Assembly: GCF_036850765.1 (NCBI RefSeq)
Contig: NC_089493.1
Location: 18,043,632-18,107,631 of the forward strand
Direction: 5' to 3'
Length of the DNA stretch: 64,000 nucleotides
Origin: Saccopteryx bilineata
Taxonomy: Eukaryota > Chordata > Mammalia > Chiroptera > Emballonuridae
How positions within the stretch are numbered: the stretch's first letter is position 1; each line of letters begins with the position of its first letter. Made by a program: the position numbers and the translations under genes. Positions 46,750-58,465 of this stretch are shown here, piece after piece. The notes beneath the pieces are model-generated. The model did not search any database. It was given only the letters and a program-made list of their open reading frames with translations, and was not told the origin of the DNA.

Positions 46750-47900
46750 TAGCTACAGTTTTAAATACAGTGACCAGGAAATTCCTCTTTGTGAAAGCAA
46801 CATTAATAGATGTGAATAAGGAGAGGATGTGAGTCTTGCGATGTCTAGAAGGAGATAGTTCCAGGCAGGAAATAGCTTCTGCCAAGGTCCTGAATGGAAG
46901 TATGTCTGGCATGGAGGCAGCAAGGAGGGTGATGGGGGTGGAGCTGGCTCAGGAAGGCTGATAGTATTAGGTGATGATGTCAGATAGATGAACAGAGTAA
47001 GGGTGCAGTGTGAGTCACGGGAAGTGCTGCTGATGCTTATAAAAACAATGACCTTGACTCTGAGCAAGATGGGAGGAGATACTGGAGGATTTTGAACAAA
47101 ATAAAGCCATGATGGACTTCTGTACCAATAAGCTTACTCTGTATGCTCTGTCATAGAGAGCTGTGGCAGAGACTAATACAGTAAAGCCTGGTCAAAAGAT
47201 AACAGTTGTTAAAACTTAAGTAGTAATGTCTAAAGGTAGCAAGATTCTGGATATGTTTTGAAAAGACAGAAAATTTTAAGTAGCCAATACATTTAAAGTG
47301 CAGTGATAACCAAGGAGCTAATTCAAGTAATTTTTTGACCTGTTATCTCTACGATGCTTCTAAGACAGTGCCATGGAGCTGGTAAACGAGACAGAGCTAA
47401 GAATCTCTAGTCAGAAAAGTCCAGGCTAGAGACTTAAAAGTGGGAATTATCAGTTCATTTATATTCATGAGGCTGGATAAGAGGTCTCCAAGCCAGTGAG
47501 TATAGGTAGCAAACAAGAGAGGTCCAAGAATGCTCCCTGGGTCACTCTAACTTTTAAAGGCTCAGAAAATTAAAAGACATAAAGGCAAGAGGGAAAGAAT
47601 AACCAGCACAGGGAGAATCTGCTGACCTGGAAGCAAAGTGAAGAGAGTGACTAGGACATGATGATCAACTGTGTCAAATGCTGCTGATAGACCAAGTAGA
47701 GAGGATTGAGAACTGACCTTCGGAATTAGCAGCTCATTAGAACCCCTGACAACAGCAGTCTTGGTGAGGTCTGTCCATGAAGGGTAGATTGGAAGGTTAA
47801 GAAGAGTAGAGAAATGGCATGGCAGCTGGAGTGGCATGTGGGGTCAAGAGAGGTTATTTTTGTTTGTTCTTAACAGAGAAAAAATGCTGAGTTCCTAGAG
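46750..47900 (-). mobile_element. L2 (CR1-clade LINE) remnant with reverse-transcriptase trace
   Basis: The plus strand shows long antisense LINE-2 sequence: 'ttccaggcaggaaatagctt', 'agattctggatatgttttga', 'gaatgctccctgggtcactc', 'gatgatcaactgtgtcaaat'. On the minus strand an open piece (47562-47837) contains LSAAFDTVDHHVL, the L2/CR1 reverse-transcriptase motif with its first catalytic aspartate. The frame is otherwise broken. An ancient, inactive element; boundaries are approximate. Confidence 0.75.
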
Positions 47901-48206
47901 GGAAGTTTTTGAATATGTGAAAAGGTTAGTATTAGTGTCTAGATGGATGGGTTGAGTTTAGATAACAGAAGGTACAGCTTATTCATAATTATAGGATGGA
48001 AAGCCAGTATATGGACCAAGACACAAGAAAGTAGGTAGAGAAATGGAAGGAGCAGGTGAAAACTTTCGCCTGGTTGTTCTTCTGTTTTTGATGAAGTTGG
48101 AAGCAACTTTATTGGATAATGGTAAGAATAGTTGGAGAAACCAAAAAAAAACAACAACACAACAACAACAACAACAAAACAAACTAACATCTGTGACAGT
48201 AGATAC
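47901..48206. other. Unassigned sequence with (AAC)n-like run
   Basis: A-rich then ACA/AAC repeats at 48142-48182, immediately before the L1 insertion site. Confidence 0.6.
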
Positions 48207-48225
48207 TAAAATATTGCTTGGCTTA

Positions 48226-50059
48226 ACATCATATTAAACGGCATAAAACTGAGGACTTTCTACCTTAAATCAGGAACAAGACAGGGTTGTCCACTCTCTC
48301 CACTCTTATTTAACGTGATGCTAGAAGTTCTGGCCAGAGCAATCAGACAAGACAAAGAAATAAAAGGCATCCATATCAGAAAAGAAGAAGTAAAGGTATC
48401 ACTTTTTGCTGATGATATGATCCTATACATCGAAAACCCAAAGGACTCCACAAAAAGATTATTAGAAACAATAAACCAATACAGTAAGGTCGCAGGATAC
48501 AAAATTAACATACAAAAGTCCATAGCCTTTCTATATGCCAACAATGAAATATTAGAAAACGAACTCAAAAAAATAATCCCCTTCACGATTGCAACAACAA
48601 AAATAAAATACCTAGGAATAAACATAACAAAGAATGTAAAGGACCTATATAATGAAAATTACAAAGCATTGTTAAGGGAAATCGAAAAAGATACAATGAG
48701 ATGAAAAAATATTCCTTGTTCTTGGATAGGAAGAATAAATATAATCAAAATGGCCATATTACCCAAAGCAATATACAAATTTAATGCAATTCCCATCAAA
48801 ATCCCTATGAGATTTTTTAAAGAAATGGAACAAAAAATCATCAGATTTATATGGAACTATAAAAAAACCCCGAATAGCCAAAACAATCCTAAGGAAAAAG
48901 AATGAAGCTGGGGGCATTACAATACCTGACTTTAAACTATATTATAGGGCCACAATAATCAAAACAGCATGGTATTGGCAGAAAAATAGACACTCAGACC
49001 AATGGAACAGAATAGAAAGCCCAGAAATAAAACCACATACATATGGTCAAATAATCTTTGATAAAGGGGCCAACAACACACAATGGAGAAAAGAAAGCCT
49101 CTTCAACAAATGGTGTTGGGAAAACTGGAAAGCCACATGCAAAAGAATGAAACTCGACTACAGCCTGTCCCCGTGTACTAAAATTAATTCAAAATGGATC
49201 AAGACCTAATATAAGACCTGAAACAATAAAGTACATAGAAGAAGACATAGGTACTAAAATCATGGACCTGGGTTTTAAAGAACATTTTATGAACTTGACT
49301 CCAATGGCAAGAGAAGTGAAGGCAAAGATAAATGAATGGGACTACATCAAAATAAAAAGTTTTTGCTCAGCAAGAGAAACTGATATCAAAATAAACAGAC
49401 AGCCAACTATATGGGAACTGATATTTTCAAACGACAGCTCAGATAAGGGCCTAATATCCAAAATTTACAAAGAACTCATAAAACTCAACAACAAACAAAC
49501 AAACAATCCCATAAAAAAATGGGAAGAGGACATGAACAGACACTTCTCCCAGGAAGAGATACAAATGGCCAACAGATATATGAAAAGATGCTCGGCTTCA
49601 TTAGTTATTAGAGAAATGCAAATCAAAACTACAATGAGATACCACTTTACCCCTGTTAGATTAGCTATTATCAACAAGACAGGTAATAGCAAGTGTTGGA
49701 GAGGCTGTGGAGAAAAAGGAACCCTCATTCACTGTTGGTGGGACTGTAAAGTAGTACAACCATTATGGAGGAAAGTATGGTGGTTCCTCAAAAAACTGCA
49801 AATAGAACTACCTTATGACCCAGCAATCCCTCTACTGGGTATATACCCCAAAACCTCAGAAACATTGATACGTGAAGACACATGTAGCCCCATGTTCATT
49901 GCAGCACTGTTCACAGTGGCCAAGACATGGAAACAACCAAAAAGCCCTTCAATAGAAGACTGGATAAAGAAGATGTGGCACATATACACTATGGAATACT
50001 ACTCAGCCATAAGAAATGATGACATCAGGATCATTTACAGCAAAATGGTGGGATCTTGA
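48226..50059 (+). pseudogene. L1 ORF2 C-terminal half, few lesions
   Basis: The piece at 48315-48704 carries the reverse-transcriptase catalytic motif [12 protein letters not shown] (around 48403). It ends at a TGA (48702-48704) where related L1s have tryptophan. The frame resumes until an extra A in the A run near 48860 shifts it. Another shift occurs near 49205. From 49262 a 265-codon frame runs to the normal end and contains the Cys-rich segment [19 protein letters not shown] and [18 protein letters not shown]. With only a handful of lesions, this copy is much younger than the one at 24893. Confidence 0.9.
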
Positions 50060-50177
50060 TAACATTATAAGGAGTGAAATAAGTAAATCAGAAAAAAACA
50101 AGAACTACATGATTCCATACATTGGTGGAACATAAAAATGAGACTAAGAGACATGGACAAGAGTGTGGTGGTTACCA

Positions 50178-50239
50178 GGGGTGGGGGAAGGGAGGACATG
50201 GGAGGGAGGGAGGGAGAGAGTTAGGGGGAGGGGGAGGGG
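50178..50239 (+). other. G-run tract in the L1 3' UTR (quadruplex-prone)
   Basis: Several closely spaced runs of three to five G on the plus strand. G-rich 3' UTRs are common in mammalian L1s. Confidence 0.75.
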
Positions 50240-50422
50240 CACAGAGAACTAGATAGAGGATGGTGGTGGACAATCTGACTTTGGGCGAGGGGTATGCAAC
50301 ATAATTTAATGACAAAATAACCTAGACATGTTTTCTTTGAATATATGTACCCTGATTTATTAATGTCATCCCATTACCATTAATAAAAATTTATTTAAAA
50401 AAAATAAAATATTGCTTGGCTT

Positions 50423-53400
50423 TATCCTATAAATTAATTCTAAGAAATATTGTTTATTCCTCTTAAATTTTTTAAATTAATATCTATATTTTTGCACTAT
50501 AAATTTAAGTAATATAAAAGATAGTGTCTGACATATGTAATTAATGATATTTATAAATTAAAGTTTTGCATCACATTAAAATGCATTCAAGGGAAATCTA
50601 CATAACAATTTTAAACCCACCATTACCCATTTAAAACTATAGTATGAAAAAGCTTTTCTCTGTCAGAAGTATTAGTATTATTCTTTTTTGGTCTTTGAAA
50701 TAAAAACCCCAGAATTTTAACCTAAGGGGATAGATTTATGTTTGAAAAGCTCACCCTCTCATGCTTCTCTGTAATAGAACTAGATATACAAATAAACTTT
50801 TAAAAATTTTACTGTGTTAGTAGACAAAAGTTAAAATTTTATTTGCTAGAGTGCAACAACATTAAAAGTATTAGCACTCAATTGATTAATGTCACAATAT
50901 ATTATATAGTTTTATATATATAACATAAATTATACATAGTTATATATAATTATTTTATATGTGCATATTATATATATTGAACACTCTATTGGTTGGAGCA
51001 TCTGGAAGTGCATATTGGGATTGGGTTGGAATTGTAGAGTTTTATTGAGACTGAATTGAGGGGCTGAGAGAATGAATAATACCTGTGAAAAGTAAAAAAG
51101 GGAAGAAAGATAACTGGTGGGTGAGTCTTAGAACACAACACATAGCTGACAAAGTCTTGTCAACCCAACAGAGGCTGCTGAGGAAAAAAATACCCATTAG
51201 AGAAATCTTGAGCTGATGAGCAATGATCAATCTCCATCACTACTCCTTAATCACTGGCTGAGGGCCGTCCAGGGAAAGCATGGCCTTGGCTGGGAAGCTG
51301 ATGGGAAGTGCAAGAACAGCTGGAGCCTTCCAGGTAGCTGGACGCCTTGCAGCTCAATAGAAAGTTCCTTCGTGAAGAGAGTTCCAAGCACCACTTTCCC
51401 GTCATTGCCAAAAGCATACAAACTATTACTGAAAATGGCATTCTCAATGAATGGATGGGCTTTTTATATCAATGTTCATATATCAGTGTGGGTAAATATT
51501 ATTTTATTATCAGAATGATTTAGAGGTCAGCATTATTTACATTTGGTATGCTTGTAAGCCTTAAGAAACTATATTTACAAAAATAGGCATATATTTTACT
51601 TCTTTCCATATATGTACCAACTGCCAAATAATTTTACATCATCGAGAATTATTTGTAATAATCTATCAGCTGACAACCCAATTAGACCCTTTTTTAATAT
51701 TGATGAAATAACAACAAGATATGGTTGCTAATTTTACCCCAAATTATTAATCATTCACTTCCTCAGTGCCTAAGAAATAATTTTAAAAAGTTTCACCAGC
51801 ATCTGTCAAAAGGCAAATAATTATACCTGTTACTTTTTCACCTGTTGATTCCATATTGAATTTATTTAATCAGAAAGGATTATAAATTTTCAAATGATTC
51901 TATTGTATATATACTTTTCCTATATGTACAGTAACTTCTGATGCAATATTTATCTTTTGCCTGCATTCTATACATATTTCATCAAAACTTTTGAGCTACA
52001 TATTTAGCTTATCAATTTTCAAAACATATCTCTCAGAAAATCTAATTAGAAAACCAAGTCTTCATTTTCTAACCAGTGTCTCAGATATTTTTTTCCTAAA
52101 ATTTTCCTTTTACTTTTCATTTCCAACAATGCTATTAATGCACGCACCTCTGACACCCATCTCACTCTAAATTCAAATTCTATGATAAATAGATATAAGG
52201 CATAGACTCTTGTCATAAGTTTGCTCTATTGATGAAGAAGGTGTGTCAGCCTCAATTTTTTACATAACTGTCTGCTTCAGCCTCACAGGACGTGCCTTCA
52301 GGAATGGTTCTTTCTTTGACAATGAGAGCAAGAGAAAGGAAGAGGCGTGGTAGTTAAATAAAATTGGCTAGTACTTCCACCATATTACTTGTCAAGAAAT
52401 CTGATTTCACAATACATCACTATTAGCCAAGGCACGTTGTTTCTAAACACCTTCTTTTGGCAACAGAATAATGTAGGAATCACAAATACATGCACTCCAA
52501 CAAGGTGCCGTGATTAAAGGTGGTTTCTTGTTACCAAGGCTTCGATGGCTCAAATCATCCTTTCATTTGGTTTCCCACAGTTTTTATATGTGAGGTAATG
52601 TATATATTAAGATTCAGTAGAGTTGTGAGATTGACCTTTTATCAAATGTTTAAGGATGACTGTGAAGAAGGAATAGGAAAGGAGATATTGTCTGATGCCT
52701 ATGCTGCAGGCACGTTCTTAGATCAATTTAAAGAAGAATATGTATGGAAATTCTATGTCTGGGTATTGATTGCTTTAGAACTATTCTTGTTCTGAGAAAG
52801 CTCCGTGTACTCTCTGGGATACACATACTCCGAAGGGTAGCTGCTAGTCTGGAGGAAAGTATGAATTAATATTCTGGAGCACTGGTTCCGACTCCCAAAG
52901 ATTTCACTCCGTCTCTCCCCTCAGGATACATTTGGCAACACGTAGAGACATTCAGATTGATACAAGCCAGAAATGCTGCTAAACATTTTGCAGTGCACAA
53001 GACAAACCCCCACAAGAAAGAATTATCCAGTTCAAAATGTCAATAGTGCCAAGATAGAGCCTCACTACTGACCATGTCGTCCAAAGGCCAGTCTCATCAA
53101 CACCTATAAGATCCAAGTCTGCAAGGAAATGCCAGACTTGGAGTCCCAGATATTTCCTGTTCATGTTAAAGTGTGACAGGCCTTAAATCAGGGAGATGCA
53201 GCAAAATTTCTAGTAGCACTGGTCAGCCAATTTACAACCATTTCAGATGTACAACGGGGAACTGTTTAATACACTTCTAAACATTTTATTTCCTTTCTGT
53301 CAAATTTGTAAGGAATGTGATGAAAATATTTTGGATTAACTAAATACAAAATAAACACTGTTATGCATCTTTAAACAATGACAATGACTTAGGTATAAAA

Positions 53401-54794
53401 TAAAGCCTGTGTGGAAAAGATAGTATTGCATTAGAAATTAAGACATCTATTATAACAGAAAAATAGTAACTTTTTGATGTCTTTTCATTTCCAAAATTGA
53501 ATTTAAAACTTTTAAGCTACTCAAAAGTCAAAATACATCTGTTCACACATCTGCTCGCACCCAATTTATATGTAAACTTTGCTCCAATCTCTAGTTTGTT
53601 TTGAGTGATTTGTTTTCTTTCAATTCAACACAAGTCCTCAAGTCATCATACTTATTTTATTTTGCTTTTCAATTATTTTCTTTTAAACTAAGACAAATGA
53701 GTAGGAATCAAGCATATGACAATTATTAAGCTAAAATATCACACATATCAGGGGATGAAATGCTTGTTGGAGTTAACTTTATGATAGTCATGTTAATTCT
53801 TTTTCAAACTCATCCCTGGTGAAAAAGATTATTAACTATTTCAGGGTGATTAAATGGCAGTTGGGAAAAAAAATCCATTTCTGTTCACTAGTGTGAGCTC
53901 TAAATTTTATCAAGTCTCTTGTATCTGAACTTTTCAGAAACTTCTCATATTCTCAAGGAGACTTCACTCCTTAGAAAATCTGGTAGAGAAGAGAATATTA
54001 CATTTAAGGGTAAAACTACAGGTTTTTGAAAAAAGTTGAATCTGTTCGTAATACTGAAAGTTTTTTTTTTTTCACTAGTACAGAAACAAGCATTTTAATT
54101 TAATTTCTTAAATAGGATTCCATTTAATAAAGTAAATGTTTAATCCATTTTATAAATCTTCTGATAAAAACATTCTGCATTATGGACCTTTTAGAAATTA
54201 TTTATAATAATCTTTATCATTTGCCTTAATATTCTTATTCAGTATCCTCCATAGCTGTAATAGTTAACTGCTTTCTTTGCCCTTGGTCTCTCCTCTTGCT
54301 GATCTTTTCTGCATCTTTGTGTAACATTCAACATGCCGTTACTCTTCTCAGAACTCATGGTACTCTTCCTTAATCTATCTAAGATTGTGCCTGCACTGTA
54401 GGCTTCTCTCTGACTATCGAAGTCCTTCATAGTGTAGCTACAATGTTTTCATCCAGCTTCATTCACATTAGCTGTCTCTACCTTAATTTGAAACATGCCA
54501 TCTTCTTCTCTGCCCCTTGCCCACCATATCAATTCTGCACCTATAACTTTGTTCATTGTTTGTTTTCAGTCTAGGACACCCTGGCTTCTGCCCTCTGCTG
54601 CTTCAAAACATAGTCATCAAGAGAAAGGTTGGCTCATAACTCATATTCTTCACTAAACTCTACATGAAGTATCTACCTCTGGTTCATAATAGTATCCATA
54701 TTTTTAAACCTTCTCCAGTAGTCAATATATTACTAAATGTTACATGATAGAAAAAAAAATCTTCTGTTATATCTTTTTGCCAGTCAATATGGTG
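50423..54794. other. Unassigned AT-rich sequence, about 4.4 kb
   Basis: No gene recognised. TA-rich stretches at 50895-50985. Open frames at 51216-51518 and 52520-52795 lack any known domain. 52685-52735 resembles the reverse complement of about 54350-54400 and may belong to an unrecognised old repeat. Confidence 0.5.
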
Positions 54795-55025
54795 CACCTA
54801 AGGTTAAAAACATGGGCTTTCAATTATGACTCATGTGAAATATTATTTTAACCAATCATTCACTAGCCAAGAATAATGCTTAGGTTACTTAATTTTATGT
54901 GCCTCAGTTTCTTCACTTGTGTAAATTGACCTAACTTGTAAGGTCATTGTAAGTAATTACTTGTTTTATGAAATGTACTTTTCAGAGTGGTAAGCACTCA
55001 ACTCAGATTAGACACATATCATCAT
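54795..55025 (+). mobile_element. MIR SINE
   Basis: 'tatgtgcctcagtttcttca' and 'cttgtgtaaattgacctaac', 'aaggtcattgtaagtaatta' follow the MIR central and 3' order (cctcagtttcctcatctgtaa ... ggttgttgtgagg). The upstream part fits less well. Confidence 0.7.
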
Positions 55026-56319
55026 CACCATATCATTCTCATCATTATCATCATCTACCTAATAGAATATAAGCTCATTCAATGCAGAGGTCAACTTTTA
55101 CACTTGCCCTAGAAGCCTATGCACATAATTCATGTAGAGCATAATGCAGTGTCAATTAATAGTCGATTATAATTTATTATATTCTTAGTTGCCCCTAGCT
55201 TCTCTACTCCCCAGTCTGTGCTTAAATTGTTCTACACTTATATCAAGTCATGTTATTGTTTATAATAAATACCCCAGTAAAATGCCCCAGTCTTTATTTT
55301 TCCCCAAAGACAATGAATAGTTTATCAGAAATATAGTGAACTGGACATTTGGCATGTGTTCTCATGAGATCAGATCTTCAGAGTCATTAGTAGCAAATTT
55401 CATTGTAAACCTTATATAATAAAACTTGCTTAATGTAAACTTCAGAGACTGGAAAACCTTATTCTGGGCATATTTTCATTTTTCTTTCTGCATATGTCTG
55501 TTTTTATTTTCATGTCTTTAGAATTCCATGTACTTTAAGTCCTCTTCACTGAAGGTTACACATCTACACCCTCTAATTTACCACACTTCCTCATTTCCCA
55601 CTTCCTGATAACTCTGGCTATTTTGTTAAAGACAGTTGGTTCATTTGTAAAATGAAAACCGTATCTCCTACTAAAAATGGCAGTTCTGGTGAGCAAGGAT
55701 TGAGGATTAGGGAAGTGATTGGTGGAAGAGTTTTGTGTTTCTAAGAAATCCTTTATAAAATAGACATGCATTCACACACACAAATACACATACACACATA
55801 TTTATCTTTCAGAAGAGTGGGTCTACTTATGAATCTCACAGGCAAATAAAAATTAGGTGTTAGGATGTGTTAACAGAAATACAAAAATTAATAACCATGT
55901 TATCTTCTGTGTTGGTGACATTCCTGTGGAGTACTATACGCAGTCCTTGAAAATATAGTTATTGAGGACCTATACATGAAAGGCAATGTATTGTGTGCTG
56001 TAGGGGATAAAAAAGTGATTAAAATACAAAGACTCCTGGTAGGCATTTGTATTATCAAGACTATTATTTGAATCATGGCTATAATTTTATATATGTGTTG
56101 TTGATGTGAGCACCATGGCTATAATTTTGACCAAGACATTTAAGGGATGTTATAAATATATTATTTTAATCAAGATGATGAAAGGAAAAGACATTTATAA
56201 AAAGGTTGATTGTTTAAAGTACACGAAAATATTAAGTCAAGAGAGAAGACAGAACACCATATATGACAGTAATTTTTAAGTTCTATTAACTGTATCTGGA
56301 AGAGATATACCCTCTGGAT
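55026..56319. other. Unassigned AT-rich sequence
   Basis: No gene. (CA)-rich run near 55770-55798. The sequence 'catggctataatttt' occurs twice, 41 bp apart, near 56073 and 56114. Confidence 0.5.
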
Positions 56320-56324
56320 TAGTA

Positions 56325-56420
56325 CTTGAATAGATGTTTATTACATAGACATGGATGATTAAATCACTGGACATTGGTGATTACATAACTAAATCCCCAT
56401 CTCTTATCCAATCACAGTCT
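56325..56420. mobile_element. LTR-like fragment related to 57485
   Basis: 'tattacatagacatggatga' then 'gacattggtgattacataac' resembles 57485-57545 ('cattacataggcatgatcaa', 'gccattggtgattcactaaa'). Both look like pieces of one old LTR family that I cannot name with confidence. Confidence 0.45.
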
Positions 56421-57105
56421 CATTCTATGACCCCACAGTCTTATTTTTTCATTGTTTTTGACTGATCATAATTTTGACTTACTATTCAATCCCTTGGATG
56501 AGAACCCACCTACCCTAGTTATCTTTTTAGTTTTAAGTTCCACTACTACATTTTTCATTATCTCTGTGATTTCAGGTCAAATTCTTTAGAGAGGGTTCAG
56601 TTGAGTTTATGTTATCAGCACCAGAATATGTCATGTGTCTATGAAGCTAGTGCTTCGAGGTTCAACTGTGTTCAGAAGCTAGGAATGAGGTCACTTGGCT
56701 CTTTTGAAAAAGCTGTATCTACTTATGATTAAATGTCCCATAACAAAAATAGTGTTCCTTATGACATGTGTGAGACTTTCTTAGGACTGTGTTAGTGAAC
56801 AAAAGAAAAAATATCCTCATTATTTGCTTAAGGGGTATCCTTAAACCGCACCTACAAGATTTCCTTAATAACCCAGTGCCATACCACTCAGAAGACAAGT
56901 CAAATGCATACATTTTAACGAATAAAAATGTGACATCCAGGTTAACTTTAGACCCTTCTTAAACAAAAACTGTTTCCCTACTCACCATATTTCTCACATT
57001 AAATGTGTGGATTTTCTATATGAAACAGGTTTTTTTTTTTCTGCAAACACCAATGAGGTGCTGATAATTTAATTCAATTCTGGCAGTAACTACCAGATTT
57101 AGTGT
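56421..57105. other. Unassigned sequence
   Basis: No gene recognised; T run at 57030-57040. It may be part of the internal or flanking region of the LTR-like fragments. Confidence 0.45.
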
Positions 57106-57665
57106 TGACCCCTCAAGTTGAGGGCTCAGTCTCACAAAACAGCAAATAGTGGATCCCCAGGGGATCCACACTGCTGACCAATTTGGCTACAAATCAGGAA
57201 TTCCCCACGACTCTTTCTCAGGTTTGAAAACTTGCTGTAGGTAATCACAGTACCTCCAAAAACACTTTACTTACTACTCCTGATTCATTATAAAGGATAT
57301 TGTAAAGATGCAAATGAAAAAACAGTTAATGAGGTACAGAGGGTGAGGTCTGGAGGCATCCTGAGTATAAGAACTCCTATCTTCTTGGAGTCTGGGGCTT
57401 TATAGCCCACCTTATGTGAATGTATGTGTTCACCAACCTAGAAGCTCCTTGAATTTCTTCTTTTAGTGTTTTTATGAAAGTCTCATTACATAGGCATGAT
57501 CAATTACATTATTGGCCATTGGTGATTCACTAAATCTACATTACATTTCTTCTCCTAAATCCAGAGGGTAAGAGGTTGGGGACAGGGGCTGACATTTTTA
57601 ACCCTTTAATCACATTTTTGGTTTCTCTGGCAACCAGTCCCCATCCTGAAGCTATCAAAGGGCCT
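57106..57665 (+). mobile_element. Old LTR-like repeat
   Basis: Contains 'tgacccctcaagttgagggc', the 21-bp palindrome with centre at 57159 (gtggatcccc-a-ggggatccac), 'atcaggaattccccacgact', 'gttaatgaggtacagagggt', 'ctggggctttatagcccacc' and 'cattggtgattcac'. I remember these words from a mammalian LTR family, probably ERVL-related, but cannot confirm the name or strand. No internal genes are seen. Confidence 0.55.
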
Positions 57666-58239
57666 CTCAAGTATCACTTATTAACATAAACTTAGATACA
57701 ATTGGAAAGGGGCTTGTTATAAATGACATAAAATTCTCCTTTCACTCTTATTATTTAAGAAATTACAAGTGATTGGAATGCTAGGTCAGGAATGAATTGG
57801 GGACAAAGATATATATATATATCTTACCTGTATCAACATATTACATATCTATTATAAGGAGATTCTTGCTGTGAAATACAATAACTAAAGCCACTGATTT
57901 AAAGGCCAGAACTTTCTCATTCTATGGTGTTCTCCAGAAAATTATCCCTTTTGTGGGCTTATACTCAGCAGAATCCCTAAAAGGGCTGTAAACTATCAAG
58001 GACTCTGAATAACTTACTTAAACAGAGAAAATGCATTCACTGAACCATCAGGAGGATATGATAGCTTCAGTGAAGTCAATGTGCAATTCTAGACAGGAAT
58101 TCCTAGCATCAACTTTGAGGTAAGTCAGATGACATAAGTCATTTAGAACAATTTAGAAAAAAATCAGTAAAGCATGATTTAAGGAGGTTTTTGATAATAC
58201 CTTGCTTTTGCTGAAATTTTACTTTTCACATGCTTATTT
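57666..58239. other. Unassigned AT-rich sequence
   Basis: Short (AT)n at 57811-57822; nothing else recognised. Confidence 0.5.
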
Positions 58240-58465
58240 ATTTATCTAGACATTCACCACTATGTGCCAGATGGATAATAAACAGTAATATACTATTACT
58301 GCTTAAATTCTTTCTAATCCTCAGTACCACCTCGACACTTATTTTTAGTTTTTAGAGGAAGAAATTGAAATCTGAGAATTCACTTCACCACAACATGGAT
58401 TCAACAGTATTTACGCCACAATCTATCTCAAAACGTGGGACTTTTCACTATATCATGTTGTCTCC
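58240..58465 (-). mobile_element. MIR-like fragment
   Basis: 'attcaccactatgtgccaga' and 'agaggaagaaattgaaatct' fit the reverse-strand MIR order (gagcacctactatgtgccag ... acagatgaggaaactgaggc). Diverged. Confidence 0.5.

Larger units (their letters stand above)
48225..50404 (+). mobile_element. 5'-truncated L1, recent insertion
   Basis: A 2.18-kb 3' portion of an L1 flanked by a perfect 18-bp target-site duplication 'taaaatattgcttggctt' (48207-48224 and 50405-50422). It starts within the reverse-transcriptase region of ORF2 and runs through a G-rich 3' UTR (50178-50239) to an A-rich tail. Truncation at the 5' end is typical of incomplete target-primed reverse transcription. Confidence 0.95.

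Noticed and set aside
52520..52795. 91-codon open frame considered as a possible exon
   Set aside because: No recognised domain and no convincing splice or gene context; kept only as part of a possible old repeat.
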